Shown here piece after piece: positions 16,485 to 26,270 of a stretch of 64,000 nt of DNA (position 1 is its first letter; each line of letters opens with the position of its first letter). Source of the stretch: Flammeovirga agarivorans (GTDB lineage: Bacteria; Bacteroidota; Bacteroidia; Cytophagales; Flammeovirgaceae); the NCBI RefSeq assembly GCF_012641475.1, contig NZ_JABAIL010000001.1, positions 620,001 to 684,000 on the forward strand, written 5' to 3'. The translations under genes were made by a program, and so were the position numbers. The notes below the pieces were generated by a model that saw only the letters and a list, made by a program, of their open reading frames with translations, was not told the DNA's origin and did no database searches.

Positions 16485-17858
16485 ATGTTGCCTTCATATA
16501 TATATTTTCTAGGAATAGGAGGAATTGGAATGAGTGCCTTAGCAAGGTGGTTTAATGCGAATGGAACTACTGTGACTGGGTATGATAAAACGGAAACAGA
16601 ACTGACAAAAACATTAGAATCTGAGGGCATCCAAGTGATGTATAATGATAAAGTAGAAGCTTTACCCAAAGAACTCTTGACCTTGCCAAAGGATGATGTT
16701 TTAATCGTTTTTACACCAGCTATTCCTAGTTCTCATGAAGGCTTCCAATATTTGAAGTCAAATGGTTATACCATAAAAAAGAGAGCCGAAGTTTTAGGTA
16801 TTATCACAAAAGCGAGCTTTACTATTGGTATTGCAGGTACGCATGGTAAAACAACTACCTCTTCGATGTTGTCTCATATCTTGAAAAGTGCAAATAAAAA
16901 TGTGTCTGCATTTCTTGGAGGTATCGCGACCAACTATGGGACAAATATGCTGTTAGGTGATAGTTCAAAAGATGACCATATTGTTGTTGTTGAAGCTGAT
17001 GAGTTCGATCGTTCTTTTTTACAGCTTTCCCCAAATATTATTGGTATTACTAGTTGTGAAGCAGATCATTTAGATATTTATGGAACTGAAGATGCCGTTT
17101 TTGAGTCTTTTCAGGACTTTATTAATAAGCTACCAAATGACGGGAAACTTTTTTTAGAACATAAAATCAACAGATTAACTGCAAAAAAAGAAGTTTTATC
17201 TTATTTTTATGGTATAAACGATGGAGATGCCCAAGCTTCTAATTTAGAAGTGAAAAATGGTAGGTTCTATTTTGATGCTAAATTTCACGAAGGAACTGTT
17301 ATAGAACAGGTTGCTTTACCTTTACCGGGATTCCATAATGTTGAAAATGCCTTGCTTGCAATGTCCATTGCATTAGAGGTGGGTTTAACGATAGGGGAAG
17401 TTAAAAACGGTATAGAAAGCTATAAAGGTGTAAAGAGACGATTTGAGAAATGGGTGGAAACGGAAAATAGTGTTTACGTTGACGACTATGCACATCACCC
17501 AACAGAAATAACGACATTTATCAACTCCTTAAAAGCTTTATATCCTACTGAAAAGATTACGGTTGTTTTTCAACCACACTTGTATTCAAGAACATCTGAT
17601 TTTGCTGATGGTTTCGGCGAAGCTTTATCATTAGCGGATGAAATTTGGTTGTTACCATTATATCCTGCTAGAGAAGAGTTTGTCGAAGGTGTAAATTCAG
17701 AAATGCTTTTAGGAAAGATCCTACATGATAACAAGAGGATTGTTCAGGATGAGGATTTGCTAAACGAAATAAAAGCATTTGATGGAAAAGTCATCGCTAC
17801 TGTGGGTGCCGGTAACATCGATCGTTTTATCAGAGATATTGCTGATATTCTTTCTTAA
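16485..17858 (+). CDS. murC: UDP-N-acetylmuramate-L-alanine ligase (MurC)
   Basis: Joins L-Ala to UDP-MurNAc with ATP. 457 aa, the usual length. The N-terminal Rossmann motif YFLGIGGIGMSALA, the ATP loop GIAGTHGKTTTSSM, the central VVEADEFDRSFLQLSPNI and the C-terminal VDDYAHHPTEI are all conserved. The gene lies between murG (1-base gap) and ftsQ (6-base gap). Confidence 0.97.
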   Translation: MLPSYIYFLGIGGIGMSALARWFNANGTTVTGYDKTETELTKTLESEGIQVMYNDKVEALPKELLTLPKDDVLIVFTPAIPSSHEGFQYLKSNGYTIKKRAEVLGIITKASFTIGIAGTHGKTTTSSMLSHILKSANKNVSAFLGGIATNYGTNMLLGDSSKDDHIVVVEADEFDRSFLQLSPNIIGITSCEADHLDIYGTEDAVFESFQDFINKLPNDGKLFLEHKINRLTAKKEVLSYFYGINDGDAQASNLEVKNGRFYFDAKFHEGTVIEQVALPLPGFHNVENALLAMSIALEVGLTIGEVKNGIESYKGVKRRFEKWVETENSVYVDDYAHHPTEITTFINSLKALYPTEKITVVFQPHLYSRTSDFADGFGEALSLADEIWLLPLYPAREEFVEGVNSEMLLGKILHDNKRIVQDEDLLNEIKAFDGKVIATVGAGNIDRFIRDIADILS

Positions 17859-17864
17859 TTTAAG

Positions 17865-18638
17865 ATGAGTAAAGAAAATAAGATACAACAATTTTTTAAG
17901 CAGAAAGGGGCCATTAGTCTCACTGTAGTTATTTTTTTAGTCTTATTGTCAATAGTCTTCACTGTAACAAGACCTAATATTGTCAATGAAGGTGAGATGA
18001 TTATTAATGTCACAAATTATAATGCACCTAGGTTTGTTGAAGCTACAGAAGTAAAAGATGCGGTAGCAAAGATGAACTTAGATCGTACAGATCAAGGGAT
18101 GTCAATTAAAGAAATTGAGAATTCTTTAAATGCCATTCAATTTGTCCGAAATGCAGAAGTATCCCGTGATGTTAAAAATAATCTTGTGATTGATATTGAG
18201 CAAGATCGTCCAATTGCTAGGATTCTAACACCTAGTGGAAAATCTACTTATATTAATCAAGAAGGTAAGATGATTGGATTATCAAAAAAACATGCTGCTC
18301 GTGTGTTGCTGATAACTGGTGCGGGAGCAGAAAAATTAATGAGTCAAAACTATTGGGAAGATTCTTATTACACTTATCTATTGTTGGAGTTTGTCAATAA
18401 ACTAAGTAATGATAGATTTTGGAATGCCCAAATAACCCAATTAGATATCAATAAGGACATGTCGATTATCGCTTATCCTCAAGTAGGTAAAGAGAGAATT
18501 GAATTTGGACAACCAACTGATTATCTAAAAAAACTTGGTAAATTAAAGTTATATTATAACACGATTGTTTCAACGAAAGGTTGGAACGTTTACAAGAATA
18601 TTAAATTACAGTATGCAGGCCAAATAGTTTGTGATTAA
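17865..18638 (+). CDS. ftsQ: Cell-division protein FtsQ
   Basis: 257 aa bitopic membrane protein. One membrane helix at about residues 15-35 (ISLTVVIFLVLLSIVFTVTR) is followed by a periplasmic region with a divergent POTRA-like segment (IKEIENSLNAIQFVRNAEVSRDVKNNLVI). It would link the divisome in the periplasm. Sequence conservation is low, as usual for FtsQ, but position between murC and ftsA supports the call. Confidence 0.88.
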   Translation: MSKENKIQQFFKQKGAISLTVVIFLVLLSIVFTVTRPNIVNEGEMIINVTNYNAPRFVEATEVKDAVAKMNLDRTDQGMSIKEIENSLNAIQFVRNAEVSRDVKNNLVIDIEQDRPIARILTPSGKSTYINQEGKMIGLSKKHAARVLLITGAGAEKLMSQNYWEDSYYTYLLLEFVNKLSNDRFWNAQITQLDINKDMSIIAYPQVGKERIEFGQPTDYLKKLGKLKLYYNTIVSTKGWNVYKNIKLQYAGQIVCD

Positions 18639-18812
18639 TGAATCTTTGATCAAATAAGTTGAATCAATTATACCATTATCAATTAAACGTTTTGAATATT
18701 TGCTTTTTTCGGAACATATTAAGAAATTTTGTTTTTTTAATAGGATTATAAAAATTACCATCACAGAAAGAAAGTAATACCCGCTTGTTACTCACAATAA
18801 TTCACGTTGAAT

Positions 18813-20162
18813 ATGGAAGAAAAGATTATAGTAGGGCTTGATATTGGAACTACAAAGGTGTGTGCCGTTGTAGGAAAGATGAATGAATATAATCAATTAG
18901 AGATATTAGGATTAGGTCATGCAACATCTGAAGGTGTTCGTGATGGTACTGTTAGTAATATCGCTAAAACTACAGAGGCTATCGACCAGGCAATTACAGA
19001 TGCCGAAAATGATTCTAATATTGAAATCAATGTTGTCAATGTTGGTGTAGCTGGAAAGCATATTAAAAGCTTCAGACAACATGGAAGTATCACACTACCT
19101 CATCAAGAAGATGAAATATCAGTAACAGATGTTGAGCGTCTGACTAATGATATGTATAGAGTGATTACAGAACCAGGGACAGAGATTATTCATGTTCTTC
19201 CATTGCATTATACTGTTGATAGTGAGGAGAAAATTAAAGATCCTGTGGGGATGGCTGGTGTGAAACTGGAAGCAGATTTCCATATCGTAACAGCTAATAG
19301 TAACTCCATTCGTAACATTAAAAAGTGTATTGAGAGAAGTAATCTTGAAATAGACCAAATGATGTTGGAGCCTTTGGCTTCTAGTATGGCGGTACTTACT
19401 GAAGAGGAAAAAGAAGCAGGTGTAGCAATTATTGATATCGGTGGAGGTACTACTGATATTGCAATTTTCTATGATGGTATTATCAGACATACTGCAGTAA
19501 TTCCTTTCGGTGGTGATATTATTACTTCAGATATCAAACAAGGTTGTGCTGTGATGCAACATCAGGCAGAACTTCTAAAAGTAAAATTTGGTCAGTCTAT
19601 GGCTGCAAATACTAAAGATTCTGAAGTAGTAGAAATTCCAGGAATCAATAATAGAACTCCAAAAGAGGTATCTATTAAGAACCTAGCCTATATCATTGAG
19701 GCAAGAATGGAGGAAATTATTGATTTAATTAAAGCAGAACTTAAAGATTCTGGATATATGGATAAGTTGGCTGGCGGTTTAGTATTAACTGGTGGTGGAT
19801 CAAAACTTAGAAATATCCAGCATTTATTTGAATATAAGATTGGTTTGGATACTCGTATTGGTTATCCGACAGCTTTCTTAGGAAAATCAGATCGATCTGA
19901 AAAAGTGAAAGATCCAAAATTTGCTACAGCATTAGGCTTAGCATTGGCAGGGTTTAAAGCTTTAGATCAGAGAGAAGAAGATCGTCCAAGAAAAATGTAT
20001 CAACAACCGATTCAAGACGAGAAAACAACATCATATTCAGAAAGAACTAAAGTTGCGGATACTTCTGCTGCAAGAGGAAAGAATATTTTCTCAGATTTTC
20101 TTCAAAAGGCAAAAGACCTTTTGATAGATGATTATGATGATACAGAAGATTATAAAGATTAA
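18813..20162 (+). CDS. ftsA: Cell-division protein FtsA
   Basis: Actin-like ATPase that anchors FtsZ to the membrane. 449 aa from ATG 18813 (a TTG two codons earlier is less likely). Phosphate-1 loop IIVGLDIGTTKVCAVVG, second loop AIIDIGGGTTDIAIF and adenosine motif GLVLTGGGSKL are present. The C-terminal part has a disordered linker and a short amphipathic end (NIFSDFLQKAKDLLID) suited to membrane attachment. 174 bases separate it from ftsQ, so it may have its own promoter. None was clearly found. Confidence 0.95.
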   Translation: MEEKIIVGLDIGTTKVCAVVGKMNEYNQLEILGLGHATSEGVRDGTVSNIAKTTEAIDQAITDAENDSNIEINVVNVGVAGKHIKSFRQHGSITLPHQEDEISVTDVERLTNDMYRVITEPGTEIIHVLPLHYTVDSEEKIKDPVGMAGVKLEADFHIVTANSNSIRNIKKCIERSNLEIDQMMLEPLASSMAVLTEEEKEAGVAIIDIGGGTTDIAIFYDGIIRHTAVIPFGGDIITSDIKQGCAVMQHQAELLKVKFGQSMAANTKDSEVVEIPGINNRTPKEVSIKNLAYIIEARMEEIIDLIKAELKDSGYMDKLAGGLVLTGGGSKLRNIQHLFEYKIGLDTRIGYPTAFLGKSDRSEKVKDPKFATALGLALAGFKALDQREEDRPRKMYQQPIQDEKTTSYSERTKVADTSAARGKNIFSDFLQKAKDLLIDDYDDTEDYKD

Positions 20163-20317
20163 TACTTTATTTTAAATAGTTCTAGGTTGAACTATAATTT
20201 TTGTGTATTTTCATATAGGAAAGATGATATTTTTTTTAAATACTTATTTAAAGAATGTAAATCTTTCAAATTATGCTATTATTTTAGCAAAAGTTTTAAC
20301 AAAAGAGCAACATGGAT

Positions 20318-20331
20318 TCCTTTTAAAAGGA
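20318..20331. promoter_or_regulatory. Palindrome in the ftsA-ftsZ gap
   Basis: TCCTTTTAAAAGGA is a perfect 14-base palindrome 27 bases before the ftsZ ATG. It may be an operator or an RNA hairpin in the ftsZ leader. No terminator T-run follows. Confidence 0.35.
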
Positions 20332-20358
20332 TCCTAAATTTATAAATTTTTTGAGTCT

Positions 20359-21810
20359 ATGACTGAAACGAGCTACGAGTTTGATATGTCTAGCAACTCT
20401 GCTGCCAATAAAATCATCAAAGTGGTTGGTGTTGGTGGAGGCGGTGGTAACGCCGTGCGACACATGTATGAACTAGGAATTCACGATGTGGATTTCTTTA
20501 TCGCTAACACAGATAAACAGGCATTAGAGTCTAGTCCTGTACCTAATAAAGTACAATTAGGTTTAGAACTAACTTCAGGTCTTGGTGCGGGAGCAAAGCC
20601 AGAAATTGGTAGAGAGTCTGCATTAGAGACTAAAGATGATATTAAACAATTTCTTTCGAACGGTACTAAGATGGTGTTCATCACTGCAGGTATGGGTGGT
20701 GGAACAGGTACAGGTGCAGCTCCTGTTATCGCAGAAATTGCTCGTAGCTTGAACATTCTTACAGTAGGTATTGTTACAATGCCTTTTAGATTTGAAGGAA
20801 AACCAAAAGAAAGAAGAGCACTTCAAGGTATCGAAGAATTAAAAGAACATTGTGATACTGTTCTTGTTATTCTAAACGAGAAATTGAAAGAGGTTTACGG
20901 TAGATCTTCAATGAGAGAAGCATTTTCTCAAGCAGATAATGTTTTAGCTCGTGCTGCAAAATCTATTGCAGAGATTATCACTGTAGACGCATATATCAAC
21001 GTCGATTTTGAAGATGTTAATACAGTAATGAGAGATGCGGGTACTGCCGTAATGGGCTCATCTATTGAGTCTGGTGAAGACCGTGCAATTAGAGCTACTG
21101 AAGCTGCAATTGCGTCTCCATTATTGAATAATACTGATATTACTAATGCGAAGTACATTTTACTAAGTTTAGTTGTAAGTGATTATGACAACTTAGATAT
21201 GAGTGAACTTGAGCAGGTGACAAGTTATATTCAAGACAGAGCAGGTGAAGAAGCTGAGGTGATCTTTGGTGTAGCTAAAGACGAATCATTAGGCGATGCA
21301 ATTAGCGTTACAGTTATTGCTACAGGTTTTGAAGAAGATAAAGATAAGTCACCTTCAGATTTTTTTAACAAAGGGGAGTCTGGTTTAGGAAATAAGACAA
21401 GTAGAATTTCTACTTCAATTCCTACAAAAACACCTGAACCAATCTCTACAAAGGAGGAAACTACTCCAGTTGTTGAAGAAAAATCTACAGAATCAGTTGA
21501 AGAAACTCCTGTAGCAGAAACTTCGGCGGCTCCCCAGGTTGAGGAAAAAGTAGAAGCAAAACCACAAAAAACGGTTTACTCACTTAATGATGAATATGAA
21601 GCAAGCTCTGCAGCATCAATATCTAATGATGATAATGTTGAAGAGACTGCAACACCAACATCACAAAACTTAAGTAGTTATAAAAAGTTTGACTCAATGA
21701 AAGAAATTTCAAATGATGAATTGAAAGATTTGAGAGACATTCCAGCTTACTTAAGAAGAGGAGTTAAATTGAATCCTACAAAAAATAATGAAGAAGATAC
21801 AGAGGAATAA
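20359..21810 (+). CDS. ftsZ: Cell-division GTPase FtsZ
   Basis: Tubulin-like GTPase that forms the division ring. 483 aa. VVGVGGGGGNAVRHM opens the fold, and the tubulin signature GMGGGTGTGAAPVIA is intact, as is the T7 segment NVDFEDVNTVM with catalytic acidic residues. The globular part ends near residue 325. A linker of about 130 residues rich in Glu, Thr, Ser and Pro follows. The C-terminal peptide DIPAYLRRGVKL matches the Bacteroidota FtsZ tail that binds FtsA. Last gene of the dcw segment, with a strong terminator. Confidence 0.98.
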   Translation: MTETSYEFDMSSNSAANKIIKVVGVGGGGGNAVRHMYELGIHDVDFFIANTDKQALESSPVPNKVQLGLELTSGLGAGAKPEIGRESALETKDDIKQFLSNGTKMVFITAGMGGGTGTGAAPVIAEIARSLNILTVGIVTMPFRFEGKPKERRALQGIEELKEHCDTVLVILNEKLKEVYGRSSMREAFSQADNVLARAAKSIAEIITVDAYINVDFEDVNTVMRDAGTAVMGSSIESGEDRAIRATEAAIASPLLNNTDITNAKYILLSLVVSDYDNLDMSELEQVTSYIQDRAGEEAEVIFGVAKDESLGDAISVTVIATGFEEDKDKSPSDFFNKGESGLGNKTSRISTSIPTKTPEPISTKEETTPVVEEKSTESVEETPVAETSAAPQVEEKVEAKPQKTVYSLNDEYEASSAASISNDDNVEETATPTSQNLSSYKKFDSMKEISNDELKDLRDIPAYLRRGVKLNPTKNNEEDTEE

Positions 21811-21830
21811 TCTTATCTAATTCAAAAAAA

Positions 21831-21862
21831 GGGTTGATATCTACTAGATATCAACCCTTTTT
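21831..21862. terminator. Bidirectional terminator between ftsZ and the EamA gene
   Basis: GGGTTGATATC pairs perfectly with GATATCAACCC around a 5-base loop, flanked by A-run and T-run. Confidence 0.92.
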
Positions 21863-21871
21863 AGTTTATGA

Positions 21872-22726
21872 CTATTTTTGTAGTCTAGTTTTGTATATCA
21901 AATTTAATATTGTTCCTAGCATAACAAGGAGCATACCTAAGATTACTTCAATACTAAAGAATTCTCCAAAGAAGAATATACCATAAAGAGCTCCGTAAAT
22001 CACACTTGTATAATTCATACTTGAAACTGTTGCAGCATCATCATCAGATTGATAGGCTTTAGTGAGTAGTATTTGGCCAATTTGAGATAAAATTCCAATG
22101 CTTAGTAATGCTATCCAAGTCCACCCTGTTGGGGTAACCCAATCAAAATAACACCATAACCCTGTTATTGGTACGGCTACAAATGGGAAGTAAAAAACAA
22201 CGACGACAGGATTTTCTTTACCTTTTAATTTTCCTATTACAGTATATGCAGCAGCAGAACCAATTGCTCCACTGATAGCAATGGCTAGGTATAGAGGATC
22301 TACCCTTGGATCAAAACCCTTGATTAATACTACTCCAACAATACTTAAACTCATAAATAATAGCTGAGCGGGTTTAAGAGGTTGTTTTAAAAAGAGCATA
22401 GCAAAAATTGCTGTGAATAAAGGTGCTAAATTTTGCAATACTACAGCTGTAGCTAATGGTAGATTTTGAAAACTGGCAAAGACTAAAACAAGAGAAACGG
22501 TTCCAAAAAATCCTCTGAGAAATAACATCTTCTGATTGTTACCCCATAAGTAAACACTTGCTTTTTTGAGGGTAACATAACTTAAGACTAGAGAGACTAA
22601 AGCCCTGAAAAAAACTACTTCTTGAGGTGGTATTTGAGGAATCGATTTGACGATTAACTGCATGGTAGTCATGACTAAAGCAGCTAATAACATTTGTTTG
22701 GCTCCTGTACCAATATGTAATTTCAT
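21872..22726 (-). CDS. EamA/DMT-family membrane transporter
   Basis: 284 aa with about ten hydrophobic helices in two homologous halves, as in drug/metabolite exporters: GTGAKQMLLAALVMTTMQL, VVLQNLAPLFTAIFAMLFL, and in the second half YTSVIYGALYGIFFFGEFFS. The conserved internal repeat (LAPLFTAIFAMLFLKQPLKPAQLLFMSLSIVGVVLI) is typical. Substrate cannot be told from sequence. Stand-alone gene, convergent with ftsZ. Confidence 0.85.
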   Translation of the reverse strand: MKLHIGTGAKQMLLAALVMTTMQLIVKSIPQIPPQEVVFFRALVSLVLSYVTLKKASVYLWGNNQKMLFLRGFFGTVSLVLVFASFQNLPLATAVVLQNLAPLFTAIFAMLFLKQPLKPAQLLFMSLSIVGVVLIKGFDPRVDPLYLAIAISGAIGSAAAYTVIGKLKGKENPVVVVFYFPFVAVPITGLWCYFDWVTPTGWTWIALLSIGILSQIGQILLTKAYQSDDDAATVSSMNYTSVIYGALYGIFFFGEFFSIEVILGMLLVMLGTILNLIYKTRLQK

Positions 22727-22865
22727 GTATTTGTATCTTTCGCGTCTAATATTAATTGCAATGTTAACTGAATTTTCCTAATATTTTTGATCAACTGATA
22801 ATTGTCAGTAATGAATTCAGAATTGCTAACGAAATTTGTAGCATCTCAGAATTATATCTATCTAA

Positions 22866-25295
22866 ATGCACTCAGAAAAGAACATACAAACTTGTTACCA
22901 TTGCGGAGAAGACTGTAAGGATGAATTAATAACCAATGATGAAGGTAAATCATTTTGCTGTAACGGCTGTAATATGGTTTATGAATTATTGCAAGAAAAT
23001 AATTTATCAGATTACTATAAATTAAATAATCAACCAGGAGTAAGACAAAAAGGAAAATCTCAAAGAGATAAGTTGGCTTACTTGGATGATGATTCGATAA
23101 AAAAGAAGTTGATTGATTTTACAGATGGTGAAATTGCAAAACTTAGTTTTTATCTCCCTCAAATTCATTGCTCCTCATGTATTTGGTTATTAGAAAAGCT
23201 ACCCGAATTGCATGGAGGTGTGCTTGAGTCTAAGGTGAATTTTTTGAAAAGAGAAATTTATATAACCTTCTCAGAAGAAAAGATTTCATTAAGAGACCTA
23301 GTGATGCTCCTAATTAATTTAGGGTATGAACCATTAATTAATTTAGAGGATCTAGAGAAAAACAAGAAGAAGAAACAACGATCAGAACAAGAAAAGACTT
23401 TCTTTATTAAGTTAGGTGTTGTAGGATTCTGTTTTGGAAATATCATGATGCTGAGTTTTCCTGAATATTTGGGAATCACAGTAGAGGATCAAGAATTCAT
23501 TGAGATTTTTGGCTACTTAAACCTAATATTAAGTTTGCCAGTATTCTTTTATGGGGCTAGAGATTACCTTACATCAGCTTGGCAAGCGATCAAGCATAGA
23601 GGAGTAAATATTGATGTTCCTATTTCATTAGGCATTCTAGCCCTCTTTCTTAGAAGTGCTTTTGAAATACTATCTGATACTGGTGCAGGTTATCTTGATT
23701 CTTTAGGAGCGTTAATCTTTTTATTATTGATAGGAAAGTGGTTTCAACAGAAAACGTTCGACAACATTAGTTTTGAAAGAGATTATAAATCTTATTTCCC
23801 TATTGCAGTTACTAGAATAAAAAATGGTGAGTTAGAGAATATTCCACTTTCAAAATTAGAAGTATACGATACGCTGCAGATTAAAAATGGAGAATTAATT
23901 CCTGCAGATGCTATTTTAAAAAGAGGGGATGCTCAAATTGATTATAGTTTTGTAACAGGTGAATCTAAACCTGTAGAAAAGCAATCAGGAGATTTATTGT
24001 ATGCAGGAGGTAAACAAACTGCAGGGGTTATTGAAGTAGAAGTAACAAAAGAAGTTTCTCAAAGCTATCTTACAAGACTCTGGAACGAGCATACTTTTAC
24101 TAAGGAAAATGCAACCGATTTTCTACAATCAAAAACCAATGTGATAAGTAAGTGGTTTACTTTAGTCATCTTATTTGTAGCTGCAATTGCTGGAACATAT
24201 TGGTGGAATGTTGATGGACCAACACATGCCGTAAATACATTTACAGCTGTTCTAATTATTGCTTGTCCATGTGCATTGGCATTAAACGCCCCTTTTGCTT
24301 TAGGTAATGCCATGAGAATAATGGCAAGGTTTGGTTTGTATGCGAAAGACACAAGAACCATTGAAAATATGGCCGCTATTGATCATTTAGTATTTGATAA
24401 AACAGGAACGATTACCTCAGCAAAAGAACAGGCAATCAATTTTGTAGGGAATAAATTAATACAAGTACAATTAGATAAAGTCTATGCAGTTACATCCCAA
24501 TCTACGCACCCTGTTTCGAGTAGAATAGCAAAACATTTAGCTAATGAAGCTCAAAGGGGTATTACAGTTTCTAATTTTAAAGAAGTAGAAGGAAATGGTA
24601 TTGAAGGGATTGTGGATGGAATTCTAGTACGTTTAGGGAAAGCTACATTTGTAGGTGCAGATTCATCTTCTAAAAAATCATTTCAGACGGTTTCTTATGT
24701 GAAAATAGGAGATGATATTTTAGGTCATTTTTCTTTAGCTCAATCTTTAAGAGGTGGAATCGACCAGCTTTTAATGGACTTGTCAGAGAAAAAATATGAG
24801 GTATCATTATTATCTGGAGACAATTCATCGGAAAAAGAAAAATTGTCGAAAATTTTCCCTCAAAATACTGAGATGAGGTTTGAACAATCCCCTCAGGATA
24901 AAATGAACTACATCGTCAATAATCAAGACAAGCAGAAAAAAGTATTGATGATAGGTGATGGGTTGAACGATGCGGGAGCACTAAAACAATCTGATGTAGG
25001 TATAGCTGTTGCTGAAGATGCCCATCAATTCTCACCAGCTTGTGATGGGATTATTTCAGCAGAAAAAGTAAAAGATTTGAATATTTATATGAAGTTTTCA
25101 AAATCTGCAATGAAAATGGTTTATGTAGGTTTTGTAATTTCATTCTTATACAACATCGTAGGGCTTAGTTATGCTGTACAAGGAAATCTTTCACCGTTGA
25201 TAGCAGCGATCCTAATGCCACTCAGTTCCATTTCAGTAGTACTAATTGGTATGCTAGGAACTACAATCGCCGGACGAGAATTTTTAAAGAAATAG
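22866..25295 (+). CDS. Heavy-metal P1B-type ATPase, FixI/CcoI-like
   Basis: 809 aa copper-transport ATPase. The N-terminus has a Cys cluster (CYHCGEDC... CCNGCNMVYELL, residues about 10-40) typical of the FixI/CcoI group, followed by an HMA-like domain with HCSSCIWLLEKL (about 98-110). Then come eight membrane helices with the transport motif CPCALA, the phosphorylation site DKTGT (Asp at about 511), the TGES actuator motif and GDGLNDAGAL. FixI/CcoI supplies copper to cbb3 oxidase, but no cco genes are nearby, so the exact role is an inference. A terminator follows. Confidence 0.9.
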   Translation: MHSEKNIQTCYHCGEDCKDELITNDEGKSFCCNGCNMVYELLQENNLSDYYKLNNQPGVRQKGKSQRDKLAYLDDDSIKKKLIDFTDGEIAKLSFYLPQIHCSSCIWLLEKLPELHGGVLESKVNFLKREIYITFSEEKISLRDLVMLLINLGYEPLINLEDLEKNKKKKQRSEQEKTFFIKLGVVGFCFGNIMMLSFPEYLGITVEDQEFIEIFGYLNLILSLPVFFYGARDYLTSAWQAIKHRGVNIDVPISLGILALFLRSAFEILSDTGAGYLDSLGALIFLLLIGKWFQQKTFDNISFERDYKSYFPIAVTRIKNGELENIPLSKLEVYDTLQIKNGELIPADAILKRGDAQIDYSFVTGESKPVEKQSGDLLYAGGKQTAGVIEVEVTKEVSQSYLTRLWNEHTFTKENATDFLQSKTNVISKWFTLVILFVAAIAGTYWWNVDGPTHAVNTFTAVLIIACPCALALNAPFALGNAMRIMARFGLYAKDTRTIENMAAIDHLVFDKTGTITSAKEQAINFVGNKLIQVQLDKVYAVTSQSTHPVSSRIAKHLANEAQRGITVSNFKEVEGNGIEGIVDGILVRLGKATFVGADSSSKKSFQTVSYVKIGDDILGHFSLAQSLRGGIDQLLMDLSEKKYEVSLLSGDNSSEKEKLSKIFPQNTEMRFEQSPQDKMNYIVNNQDKQKKVLMIGDGLNDAGALKQSDVGIAVAEDAHQFSPACDGIISAEKVKDLNIYMKFSKSAMKMVYVGFVISFLYNIVGLSYAVQGNLSPLIAAILMPLSSISVVLIGMLGTTIAGREFLKK

Positions 25296-25300
25296 AAAAA

Positions 25301-25331
25301 GGGCAATCATTTTTACGATGATTGCCCTTTG
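25301..25331. terminator. Bidirectional terminator after the ATPase gene
   Basis: GGGCAATCAT pairs with ATGATTGCCC around a 7-base loop between convergent genes. Confidence 0.9.
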
Positions 25332-25359
25332 TTTTTGACTTTTATCTTAGCCAACAGAA

Positions 25360-26046
25360 TTAGTTGATTTTTTCGATATCACCAGAACCTGAAACTTTAA
25401 TTTTAGTTTTCTCAGGGTCTCCTTTATATCTAATATCTCCTGATCCTGAAACTCTTGCATTAATTTCCTCTGTCGCAAAACAATCAACATCGCCAGAACC
25501 ACTTACAGAAATAGTAACAATTTTAGCTTCTAATTCTTTTGCATCGATATCTGCAGAACCACTTACACTAATAGAAAATTCGTCTACTTTTCCAGTTAAG
25601 TCTAATTCCCCAGAACCACTTAATGATGAAGTTAAAGCAGAACATTGAACATCTCCTTTAAAACTGCCTGATCCACTTCCTGATAAAGAAAGGTTAGACG
25701 TCTTAATCGTGTTTTGAGCTTCTATATCGCTAGAACCAGAGAAACTGATTTTTGTGATCTTTGAAGAATAAGTTAATGTTACTTTTGCATTAACGTTTCT
25801 CACCCCTTTTTTAGGTCGGATAGATAATCTATCACCACTTACCTCAGTGATCACATGTTCAAGTTTGGTATTCTTGTAAACCGTAATATCTGCTTGGTCT
25901 TTGTTTCCTGCTACTAAAACTACATCAATTGCACCCGAGATACCAATAACACTGAATGGTTTTAATTCTCTAGAAGATTGAGCAAGTGTAAATTGAACAG
26001 AAATAATAAGAGCTGTTAAAGTTGAAAGAATAAGTTTTAATTTCAT
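25360..26046 (-). CDS. GIN-domain (DUF2807) exported protein
   Basis: 228 aa with a signal peptide (about 1-22, ending FTLAQS). The mature part carries repeated SGSGDI/SGSADI turns spaced about 20 residues apart (for example SFSGSSDIEAQ, SGSGELDLTG, SGSADIDAKE, SGSGDVDCFA, SGSGDIRYKG), the hallmark of the GIN/DUF2807 beta-helix. These proteins are abundant in Bacteroidota and were called putative auto-transporter adhesin heads. Function here is unknown. Stand-alone gene. Confidence 0.88.
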   Translation of the reverse strand: MKLKLILSTLTALIISVQFTLAQSSRELKPFSVIGISGAIDVVLVAGNKDQADITVYKNTKLEHVITEVSGDRLSIRPKKGVRNVNAKVTLTYSSKITKISFSGSSDIEAQNTIKTSNLSLSGSGSGSFKGDVQCSALTSSLSGSGELDLTGKVDEFSISVSGSADIDAKELEAKIVTISVSGSGDVDCFATEEINARVSGSGDIRYKGDPEKTKIKVSGSGDIEKIN

Positions 26047-26270
26047 TTTTTATTGTAGATTTGTGCCCGTGTATATATTTATAGCAATATCATTTTTTTA
26101 ATATTGCGAACATTGTGCGAAACATTATTCACTAGTAAAGACAATGCGATTATTAAAAGGTTGCATATAATTCTAAATATCATAGAATAGGGTTACTTAG
26201 GTCATCCTTTTTTAAGATATAATTACTGTAATTCGTGTTTTGAAATTGATATCTAAAATTAGAACATCTC

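Noticed and set aside
19119-19490. 123-codon minus-strand ORF inside ftsA
   Set aside because: Complete antisense overlap with a conserved gene, Cys- and Ser-rich random-looking sequence.
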